Below, one piece after another: positions 54,763-64,000 of a stretch of 64,000 bases of DNA. Position 1 is the first letter of the stretch, and each line of letters starts with the position of its first letter. Position numbers and translations under genes: made by a program. Origin of the DNA: Xestospongia muta (lineage: Eukaryota; Porifera; Demospongiae; Haplosclerida; Petrosiidae); NCBI GenBank assembly GCA_963693285.1, contig OY848924.1, positions 6,035,842 through 6,099,841 of the forward strand. Direction: 5' to 3'. The notes under the pieces are model-generated. The model ran no database searches. It was not told the origin of the DNA and worked only from the letters and a program-made list of their open reading frames with translations.

Positions 54763-56224
54763 TACGGAAGCCGAAGGCGGACATCCAATTCTACTTTGTC
54801 ATTTCATATTCTACTTCGCAGTTTTCGATTTTTATTTCGTACTCTCTATTTAAAAATGGAAATTTGGAAAATTTTTTCTTTTTTTTAATTTTGTGCAGGA
54901 GGGATATGAATATTATTATTGCAAAGTTCCAGGGTACGCATGTGCTTCCACGCTGTTATAAAATGGATGAAAAACTCAGAGCTAGCCTAAAAGAGAGTGG
55001 TATCACTGACTCTACTATAAGTACTTTGATAGTCCAAGACATCGTATCAAAGAATATTTTGTCTTCTTTGAATGATGAAGAATTTAAATTACTTCAGGGT
55101 GAGCTAACAGTCGGTCAAGCGTGCCTTCTGAGATTGTACAAAAACAAAGTTAATAAACTGACTCCACCAAATGCACAATCAGGAGGAAAAGGTAAGTGTT
55201 TGTGATAGTTACAATTGATGTAAATCTCTCATGTAGTAAATATGCCTAAAACACAGGAGCTTTTTTTACAGTACAAGAGATTAATGAACAATAGAAAAAG
55301 GAGTGGTGGTGACACACCTAGTAATTCTAAAAGAGGCATATTAGGTGTATGTATATATCACTTAATAGTGTTGTCTATTTTATTGACTATCTATTTTAGA
55401 TACACTTTGGAGGAATGAGTTATGACTGTGAGTTGGAAAGAGGTGTGCGAAAACATAACATTGCTCCTCCATGTGTTGTTGACCTACCAAAAAGTGCTGC
55501 ATACAATGAAATAATAAAAAAAGGGCAAGAAATATTTTTCAAGGACTGTTCTTCAGACATAAAAGACTATTACTTATCTGGTACAGCTGGGATTCCTTAC
55601 GATATTGAGGATAAGGAGAATTGGACTTTATCAGATTTTATGAAATCACATGGATTTGTTCCTAGCAAATTTAGACTCTACATTGTGTACAAGAAAGTGA
55701 GGCAAATTTCTTATAATTATTATGTCAATGTCAAGGTAATTTTAGGTACTAAATAGCAAAGAATATGTAGAGCTAGAGGATAAATCTGAAGTCATTGAAG
55801 TTAAGGATCATTGATATGTTTTTATTAATTATTATGTGTACGTTTAGGATGAACTTGTACCAACAGATGAGGTAGCAGGTAAAGGTACTAGTTACGGTGA
55901 GGAGACTCCTCCTCCATTACTTAAATTATATGAAAGTAAGATATCTTTACTTTTAACTATATACATTCATTATATCAGTGTATAGGAAAAACAGTACCTC
56001 AGGAAACTTCGTGCAATTCATGTGGCAGATCATTCCTAGCTCCAGTTCCTGATACAATGTGTCACTTGCCAGACGGTGGTGTTGTATGCTATGCTAATTC
56101 AATTACGGACTGTCCACTGTGTGATAATCTCTTTGGAGCTACCTGGAATGTTGATTTCATGCCAGATTTGGCCTTTATGAAAACTGAATTTTTTTTGTTA
56201 CTTTTAAGTAAATCACATATTTAA
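54763..56224 (+). mobile_element. truncated relative of the 30188-34033 transposon (accessory gene only)
   Basis: It begins TACGGAAGCCGAAGGCGGAC, the same terminus as the complete element, preceded by GTATTT, which would be the 6-bp target site. The 3' part with the transposase and right TIR is missing: at about 56190-56215 it runs straight into the repeat that also begins near 52128. The insertion lies in the 5' flank of TMEM179-like copy 4. The matching flank of copy 5 (59085-59110) has no element. Confidence 0.85.
54963..56224 (+). CDS. transposon accessory gene A, copy 2
   Basis: Same order as the copy at 30400: helical domain (MDEKLRASLKESGITDSTIS; NILSSLNDEEFKLLQGELTV), a linker, the core IHFGGMSYDCELERGVRKHN with SGTAGIPYDIEDKENWTLSD then FMKSHGFVPSKFRLYIV, and a zinc-binding end SCNSCGRSFLAP...DCPLCDNLFGATW ending MPDLAFMKTEF. 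Here the central exon is open, with Trp where copy 1 has a stop. Exons: 54963 to about 55191, about 55270-55350 (uncertain), 55400-55697 or further, about 55848-55934 and 55985-56224. The final eight or so residues come from the junction with the adjacent repeat. Function unknown. It could be a cofactor of transposition or a captured host gene. Confidence 0.6.
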
Positions 56225-57317
56225 TATATATCCATGAAGGTGTTACATTCATTTAGACAATGGAAGTATGTGGAGTACATGCATGCATTTTCCATAGTAA
56301 ACAATGGGAGAATAAATTAGATGGCTAGATAGACTGTACTTTTGAGAGTTGTAGTTAAATAAAACTATTAATCCTTTAAATAAACTCAACAATCATACTG
56401 ACCATAACTATTATATGCTAACATGACCACAAGAAGGAAGTCATACAACATTTGTCCGTGTATATAAACACCTTGTATTGTTTTGATTTACTAATAAATA
56501 TTTATTTAGAAATAAAAAACAAATCATTATCACTTCTAACCATTAGCTACATAAACACCATTATAATAGTAGTCAAAAAAGCTAGCTGGGTCAGTGATAG
56601 CTATATATTACTATGCTGATTCACAATACATATATCAATATAGTTTGTAAGGATGCCTAAGCCTTCACCAAAAACATCCATGAATCAGCTAAAATGATTT
56701 AATTTAACAGTAATATAATCTAAACTGTCATCATATTGACTTTTACGACCTTATTTCATTAACAAAGCAATCTCCTTATTAGGTAATTTGTTCAAGTACA
56801 AAAATTTTAAAGTCAAGTATGTCAAATGTGGAGCACAAGAAAGTAAAAAATAACGAGTTTAATGTTGATTAGTGCTATTCACATAGAATTGTGTGAGCCA
56901 CTAGCATTATTACTACTATTATAGTATAATGTAAATATTGTGGGAATTTTTTTCAAATTCCACTAACTTGACCCAAGATAGTTGAGTATGTAATAAATTG
57001 TTATATATATAATATTGTGTGATTGTGTCACTATATAGGAATGTTGATTGTAAAATATATGGCAATCCCCTTTGACTTGTATACTTTAGCATTTATAAAT
57101 GTGTTCTTATAATTAGGGCATGCAATTTGATGATAAATTAGTATTCATGTTGATTAAAACAATGTAAATCCGTCTTCATAAGAAATAAAACGTAAACACT
57201 TCCTTTCTCCTCAATTAATTACATTTCACAGCTGATGATGATAGACAAGTAATTATTACTGTTTTTATTATTCTAATTTTCATGTATCCATCCATCCATC
57301 ATTCATCAATTCATTCT

Positions 57318-57556
57318 CTGTAAAAATTGATTTGTTGATTCAACCAATATATTGTTATACAGGTTGTGTGTAGCAAACTAATATAATGTGAAGTATAGAC
57401 ATAGCACTGTTTTTATTACTAATGTACTACTGTTTATGCAGCTGTAGTACATTAGTATTAAAAACAGTGTTATGTTTACGTTCACATCATATTAAGTTTG
57501 TTACATGCAACCTGTATAACAATATATTGGTTAAATCAACAAATCAATTTTTACAG
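57318..57556. mobile_element. foldback (palindromic) element
   Basis: Arms of about 113 bp with few mismatches, CTGTAAAAATTGATTTGTTG... and its reverse complement, are separated by a 13-bp loop near 57431-57443. The paralogous sequence at about 53225 is uninterrupted. The arm resembles a stretch in intron 3 of every TMEM179-like copy (for example 23830-23900, AAATTGATTTGTTGATT). Confidence 0.88.
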
Positions 57557-57682
57557 TGTTCATCCATTTAGTCATTTCTTCATGAACATGGCAACAAAAG
57601 AAATTACTACACCTATTATTAAGAAAAGTTCTGTAATGTACTTTTTAGTTTTTAAACATTATAAGCATTTTAAGAAAAGTTT

Positions 57683-58910
57683 TCAAAAGGAATTATAACC
57701 ATTGAGTTTTGGCAAATTTATTTTATTATTGTTCTCTCGTGGCCCAAGTACAGCAATTATTATAGTGAAGATAGAACTTCCAACAATTGTAGCAACAGCA
57801 ATGGCAGAAAACACCTATGAAAAAAAAGTTTCATTTTATAATTGAGTTTTTTGGCAATCAATCTATTTTAATGAAAATCACAATAGACATTCTCTTGGTT
57901 TACATTTTCTTGTTATCAATAATGAGTATAGATAGATATTTTTCATGTATATATGTATGTTAAGATACATATTTAAGTATTATTGTATATGTAATAACTG
58001 TATATCCTTCTTCAGTATTTGTATGTGCCACTGTAAAATTGATTGGTTGATTAAGTCAAATATATACTAGGTTACATGTAGCGAACATCATATACTGTTT
58101 TGATTATTAGAGTAGCTAATTATTAGAACTATGACAATTATTTTATAATCTACCAGGCTGTTACTATGCATGAAATTTTGTAGGGATCAATGCAGCCAAA
58201 ACGTCTATATGTATTAGTTAAAACAACCAACAGTTACTATGCGCATGTGTGCATGCCTTTAATTTTGAACAAACAATAACATTTATTCTGTTATATATAT
58301 ACGGCTTACAACTGATGCTGTGAATTCTTCAAAGATGTCAAAAAGATTAGTGCAGCGAGAGCTGCTACCCAATGCCTTAAGTCTAAAAATTTAAAATTTC
58401 AAGTGATTACTGAACTGATGGTAATTATAAACTTACAAGTCATTAATTGTATCACATGTCACTCCCCATCCAGAGCTAAGTATTATCGCAACAATTAAAG
58501 CTACTATACCAGAGAACAACAGGATCAAAATCTCCACAATTAAAATGATTTTATTTCTGCAAAATATACACACAATACTTTGTCAATCACTTCTTTATAC
58601 AAACTCACCCAATTAGTCCAACTACAAGTTTGACAATACTTAGTATAACCAAAACTACCAAACCTAGAGCAGCCACGAATTCACCAACAATGGAGGAAAT
58701 GCAGACAAGGGGGGTAGCAGAAGTATTTTGTTTTGTAATATACAAAAAGCAAACGTCGTCAGTCTCGTCACTATTCTCATATGGCTTCAGTTCGTCATTA
58801 ATACGCCTGTATGCATTCGCAAAAAGCCCTCCAGCAATCACCAGAAAAATAATGGCCAAGATATGTATTGCTATAGCAATTATCTGCAGAAGTAGTTTAG
58901 TTTGAGCCAT
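57683..58910 (-). CDS. TMEM179-like four-helix membrane protein, copy 5
   Basis: Exon 1 runs from 58910 to about 58609 and is four residues longer than in the other copies, with a very acidic loop (ELKPYENSDETDDVCFLYIT). The second cysteine is kept (TPLVCISSIVGE). Exon 2 lies near 58558-58438, exon 3 near 58385-58310 (SSSRCTNLFDIFEEFTASV) and exon 4 near 57815-57683. The C-terminus is PRENNNKINLPKLNGYNSF. The acidic loop and altered exon 3 make this the most changed extracellular face among the copies. No disabling change seen. Confidence 0.65.
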
Positions 58911-60496
58911 TGTGATCGTAGTCTGCTAGCTGGCGATACAATTGAAGACTAAACTGGTGCTATCGCGACGATTGATAGTGAGGGCGATTGCTCTGCTTAT
59001 TGAACTCAAAGATATACCGGAAATCGTGAGTGAAATGGTGGTATTTCCCCCAATATGACAACAAGTAATGTGACACTGACAGTGCTAAATAATGATATTT
59101 TTAACAGTACGATTTCTGTAAGTGAAAAAAGGCCATTTAAGTTTGTATAAGAAGTTACCTTCTCTAACATGGTCAGAGAAGAAACTTTTCAAACTTGAAT
59201 AAAGTGCATGCTCTTTGCACATGCACAAAGTTAATATAACTACTTTTCCTCACCTCATGTATTAGCTGAGAGATTGTAACTTTAATAGCAGTTACTACAG
59301 AATGTATGAATGATGTAATATTGCATAAATATCATTATATTATAATTGAATATGTGTGTATGTGTGAGTTGGAAGGGGACCAATCAATAGTTTTTGTAAC
59401 TCATATATTTTCTAAATTGTAGATAGCCAACTATGTCATATTGGGACCAAATCAATCCATTTACAACATGAAATCACTTAACTATTCCACTATATTTGAT
59501 AGTTATGCTTAACATTAAAGGAGGTAAATAAAATTGTTCAATTTTAACACCATGCATAATAATAATATTAAGATTTTAATAAAAAAATTAAGTTTGTACA
59601 CATCATCCAACTTCTATCAGTAAATTTCCAGCATCATAGACTGTAGTCAAGCAAGCCATAACCAACACATTTTTTTGAACAATGAAAGATTCTACCAAGA
59701 TAACTATTTCAAGTTTCTCTCTCAATTTCTTGACCCTTCCTTATTTGTCTAGAATTCAGTGATAATTATTGCCTTTCATTAAGAAGAGTAAGGTGAAGTT
59801 TGTTATTTTTCTAGCTATATTCAGTGTTAACATTAGGGACTTATTGTTCTGTAAAATAGCCTTGTTAAAACTCTGTATCATTGCTCAACTTATTTAACTG
59901 ACAGTGTTTACAATAAAAGACTTTCGCTATCAAGTAGAAATGTGAAAGCAGGTAAAGTATAGGATGGTTTTATTCAATCAGTATCTCTCTACTTTCTCTC
60001 TCTCTCTTTCAGTCTTTTGTTTAAGTTAATCTCTATGATGAAGTGACTGAGAGTAAGTATACATGTAAATGTACATGTTTAAAGATGTCTATATCTATGT
60101 AGGATGAGAGACAAAGAAGAACTAATGTCCATCAAAGATTTGAAAAGAAGTGGCTTGGTTCCTTATCAATTCCATTCTCAACATTACATGCACAGTTTCG
60201 AGTGAGTTTCATTTTGAACACACTATTATATCAATAATGTCAATACCAGTTCAGTATTTATATGTAATCAGATTTGTAATAAAGGTCTATTTCTAACAAA
60301 ACGCTTGTGACTTCATTTGTGAAAGGAGACCACTGTAAAACACTTCAAAAAACATACAGTATACATACAGTTATGGTTGTGTATATATAGCATCTGTATG
60401 TATACAAAAATAGTTGTTTAAGATGTTTTACTAGTGGTCCATTATTGCAATCAGGTCACATTATAGTTACTGCAATATATGTTTATCATTCTTGTA

Positions 60497-60880
60497 TATT
60501 CAACCAGTGGCGGAGGAACCTATGGGGCACCAGAGGCACGTTCCCTCCCCCCCCCTCCCAAAAAAATTACAACATGCTTAATGTGCCTTCGAAAGTTTTT
60601 ACATTGAAGTATGCAATATCTAGAGAACAATGAAAAACACTCATTATAATTATAATATAATTGTGGCAATTGGGTATTTACCACATTAATTGTATATAAA
60701 CATGTGTAGCCATGGTTACAGGCATTAATCAAACTCATTGTCACATTAAATATCACTTGGCCAGTTAAATAAATAAAGTCAGTGAACATTCAATAAAGTC
60801 AGCTTCTGGGGGTTGTATACCAGACTCCCTCCTTTAGTGCCCCCCAAATTCAAATATGTTCCTCCACCCCTGTATTCAAC
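60497..60880. mobile_element. hAT-type MITE (60505-60872)
   Basis: A 368-bp insert with ends CAGTGGCGGAGGAAC and, as reverse complement, CAGGGGTGGAGGAAC. A perfect 8-bp duplication TATTCAAC flanks it (60497-60504 and 60873-60880). The CAG start, the GC-rich TIR and the 8-bp duplication are hAT hallmarks. No transposase inside. Confidence 0.9.
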
Positions 60881-61204
60881 GGTGAAATATCTGGTGAATT
60901 GCCATGATGCAGACAAGCTTTAACACCATCTGTTAGACTTTGAAGCAATGGCTCCTGAACAAATCAGGTAGGTTCCTCAGTAGAGTCTCTTTATAAATGC
61001 TACTATGAAACAAAGGTAGTCTAAATTCTGACAGGGTCTGCAGAACGTAAATTTTAGATGAATATAGGAGTTAATAAATTGGGAGTATAGAATATCACAA
61101 GATACCAATATAATTATCAGTGTATTGTGATATTCTATACTTCTTCAATAAGTAATTGTGGTTTGTCATGCCGGTACACAATCGTTGCTAAGGTCTCATT
61201 CTAA

Positions 61205-61455
61205 CTAAGGGGTGAAAACAAGTGGCGTGAGCAGCCATGTTCTACTTCTAATATGTTGAATTTGAACCTATTTTTCTCCTTTAAAACTTCCAAGGCACAC
61301 TTGAGTAAATTTGTGAGCTTTGAGGATAGCTCAGTGGCAAACAATGCCTGTGTTTCTCTTCTCTCCTTTTGAATTTCTTTCTTGGCTTCAATTTGATCAC
61401 AGAAGGCTTCATAGGGATAGTCCTTTGCTTGCTGTTGTAGAAAGTTGATGATAGA
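61205..61455 (-). other. open coiled-coil reading frame of unknown origin
   Basis: The minus strand is open for over 80 codons: FLQQQAKDYPYEAFCDQIEA, KKEIQKERRETQALFATELS, then SKLTNLLKCALEVLKEKNRF. The charged heptad-like composition looks like genuine protein. No start codon or splice partner was identified. It lies inside the insertion that splits the second CC2D2A duplicate, so it is probably a transposon or gene fragment. Confidence 0.35.
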
Positions 61456-62489
61456 TCTATTAAGAGAATTACAACAGTAAATTTACCTAAGTGAAGTTGA
61501 TAGCCTTACTATATATGTGTATCTACATATAGATTGAAGGAACTTTCAATTGGACACACCTCCTATTATTGTATATGTCTCATTAGATTTGGGGCAATAT
61601 TCAAGACTGGATCATCCTAGTAGAGTGACCTTTGACCTTCATAGCAATAAGAAATGGATTACAATCTTTCCTACTAACAAGGAACCATTGGAATCAATCC
61701 AGTTCACATATAGTACATAACTACATGTTGTATTATATTCTCTATTATAGAGAGATCTATTAGAATATACTGAGACAAATCTAGTCCAAGTCCAACAACT
61801 TGATAGACATGAGCAGCAAATGAGTCATACCCAACCTTAAATGATACAAAACTAATCCACTGATATTAAGGAGCTTTAATTGCCCACAACAATGGACATG
61901 ACAACTATTCTCTAAATGATTCTTCCATACCATTAGTATAGTATACAACAATATTGGAATTGCATACATGTCTCAAAGTACAACTGTCAATGGAAAGGAT
62001 CAACAGGTATGCTGTTTGACTACTATAATCACTAGGGAAGTTACAGTTCAAATAGTTCAGCAATGTGATTACAGAAAGGACATACGCGTGGTTAGGATGG
62101 TAACATAAACTCCATAGTAACAGCCCTCACAGATGTCATAATTCAAGAAAATTTATGACTTGTCAGTTAGTATAACTATTAATAATGAAGCTGCATGTGT
62201 AGTGTTTACCTAGTACCTCATCTTCTAATGATTATAATTATGAAACTCAAATGACTATATATTGGTTAAAGCAACTAATCCTATCATTTACAGTGTACAT
62301 GAATTAACTTTGGTGATAAGTGTATAAGAATAGCAACTTACTGATATGGAGTTTGATACTAAGGCATGTCTCTGTAATTAGGGTGGTTCTTGGTGTAACT
62401 TGACTATGATGACATCATAATAAATGACACATAGTGATGTCATCATATATGATGACATCACCTAAAGCCTAAACCAAACCTAGCATTAA

Positions 62490-63640
62490 TAGTTATATAA
62501 TCCTTATGAATAAACAAATATGTTGAGACATACATTGCAAAGGTCATTAATTGATCTCAAGGACAGAGCTACTGTATCTCTTCATCTTTAGATTACTGGC
62601 TATCCACTTACATCCAATATGATGATACCACTCAAAAGATTACATGATACAAAACCTATGTAAATTTGTTAGATTATCATTGTGGAGTCAATATAATTTT
62701 TAGAAAAATATCTCGTTGTATGTGTACATGTACATTGTTTATAAATTAATAACTGATCATTATTAATATTTTTAACCAATAATGTTGTGACTATTTGCTA
62801 CAATCCTGATTGTTTCCTGTCATAGCTCTTATGAGTAAAAATTATGATAAGTAAACATCATATATAATATATATTCATGAAGGTGTTACATTCATTTAGA
62901 CAATGGAAGTATGTGAAGTACATGTATGAATTTTCCATAGTAAACAACGGGAGAATAAATTAGATGGCTAGATAGACTATACTTTTGAGAGCTGTAGTTA
63001 AATAAAACTATTAATCCTTTAAATAAACTCAACAATCATATTGACCATAACTATTATATGCTAACATGACCACAGGGAGGAAGTCGTACAACATTTGTCC
63101 CAGTATATAGACACCTTTTATTGTTTTGATTTACTAATGAATGTTTATGTAGAAATAAAAAACAAATCATTATCACTTCTAACCATTAGCTACATAAACA
63201 CCATTAGTAGTCAAAAAACTAGCTGGGTCAGTGATAGCTATATATTACTATGCTGATTCACAATACACATATCAATATAGTTTGTAAAGATGCCTAAGCC
63301 TTCACCAAAAACATCCATGAATCAGCTAAAATGATTTATTTTAACAGTAATATAATCTAAACTGTCATCATATTGACCTTTACAACCTTATTTCATTAAC
63401 AAAGCAATCTCCTAATTAGGTAATTTGTTCAAGTACAAAAATTTTAAAGTCAAGTATGTCAAATGTGGAGCACAAAGAAGTATAAAATAAAGAGTTTAAT
63501 GTTGATTAGTGCTATTCACATAGAATTATGTGAGCCACTAGCATTATTACTACTATTATAGTATAATGTAAATATTGTGGGAATTTTTTTCAAATTCCAC
63601 TAACTTGACCCAAGATAGTTGAGTATGTAATAAATTGTTA
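62490..63640. repeat. segmental duplicate of 51570-52920
   Basis: The segment carries the end of the CC2D2A duplicate (ACATACATTGCAAAGGTC...), the empty solo-LTR site, and the 1.2-kb unit that lies 3' of TMEM179-like copies 4 and 5. No TMEM179-like gene follows within the window; instead Gypsy sequence starts near 63646. Confidence 0.85.
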
Positions 63641-63645
63641 GGGTT

Positions 63646-64000
63646 CTGGGCTGTCTTCCAAGTGTCAAAGGTCAGTCCCCTCCTCCAAGAGGAAGTCACT
63701 ACTCAAAGCTCTTTTTAGTTCAAGCTTATTAGCAATTACCATTAGCTGACAAGTTAAAGAAGTCTGTATACCTTCAAGGGATTTTTTTTATAACTGAATA
63801 CTATTCAAAGTGTCATCAGTTTCAGCCATTTTTCAGAGGTGTATAGAAAAGATCTTGCAGGACATAAGGATGCATCCTAATACATGGATGACATACTAGT
63901 ATAGGTAAATAGACAGAAGAGCAATTGCAGAATTTGGAGAGCATGCTGAGCACATTAGAGTTGGCAAATGTAATATCTTTCAATCAGTCGAAGTGCTCCT
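63646..64000 (+). mobile_element. Gypsy reverse-transcriptase fragment with YMDD box, runs off the window
   Basis: The plus strand, in a broken frame, leads to a YMDDILV catalytic box near 63885-63905, followed by a degraded KSNCRIWRAC. The upstream part matches 47900-48170. It is truncated by the window end. Confidence 0.65.

Larger units (their letters stand above)
59990..61800 (+). pseudogene. duplicated CC2D2A fragment, copy 2 (interrupted)
   Basis: About 59990-60490 matches CC2D2A 20150-20880 with an internal deletion; it contains part of the C2 domain (CAAAGATTTGAAAAGAAGTG...). After a MITE and 570 bp of other repeat, 61445-61568 matches 20880-21004. It then jumps to 22240-22490 (61569-61800). 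A last block at 62490-62650 matches 23085-23225. Deletions, jumps and indels make it non-functional. Introns are retained. Confidence 0.85.

Overview
The window reads as nuclear DNA of an early-branching animal, most likely a demosponge of the Amphimedon type (inference). It is AT-rich. Its genes are compact and split by many short GT-AG introns. It carries animal genes such as Geminin and CC2D2A next to universal eukaryotic ones (RPS21, UTP4), and a dense, varied set of transposable elements. There are no bacterial operons, ribosome binding sites or CRISPR arrays. || Positions 1-23400 are the gene-dense part. In order: a small multi-spanning membrane protein (minus), ribosomal protein S21 (minus), the small-subunit processome protein UTP4/Cirhin (plus, sharing a 143-bp divergent promoter with RPS21), Geminin (plus), an intronless tandem MAPK-like pseudokinase (plus), and a CC2D2A orthologue of about 40 exons (plus) with a tRNA-Phe(GAA) gene in one of its introns. 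Short transposons sit in introns of RPS21 and UTP4, and a CT microsatellite of about 260 bp forms the end of CC2D2A intron 2. || Positions 23640-64000 are a duplicated, transposon-rich region. Five paralogous minus-strand genes for a four-helix membrane protein resembling TMEM179 lie at about 24, 38, 46, 54 and 58 kb. Between them are decayed elements: a complete 3.85-kb DNA transposon with terminal inverted repeats (TIRs), a 6-bp target-site duplication (TSD), a DDE integrase-type transposase and a divergently transcribed accessory gene (30188-34033); a truncated relative carrying only the accessory gene (54763-56224); a 2.6-kb TIR element with a RecQ-like helicase and a zinc-finger/transposase-like reading frame (40218-42845); a pogo-type transposase ending in a PHD finger (34950-36605); Gypsy, Copia and unassigned retroelement pieces; a solo LTR; a hAT-type MITE; and a 239-bp foldback element. 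Two broken genomic copies of the CC2D2A 3' part (50.4-51.7 kb and 60.0-62.65 kb) show that segments of the gene-dense part were copied into the repeat region. || Because the duplicated segments sit in one window, several insertions can be compared with an unoccupied copy. This supports the boundaries of the solo LTR, the foldback element and the 40218-42845 element. The most novel-looking items are the transposon pair with its conserved accessory protein, the RecQ-bearing TIR elements, and the double pseudokinase. All intron-exon models were made by eye from splice signals and reading frame, without alignment or expression data.
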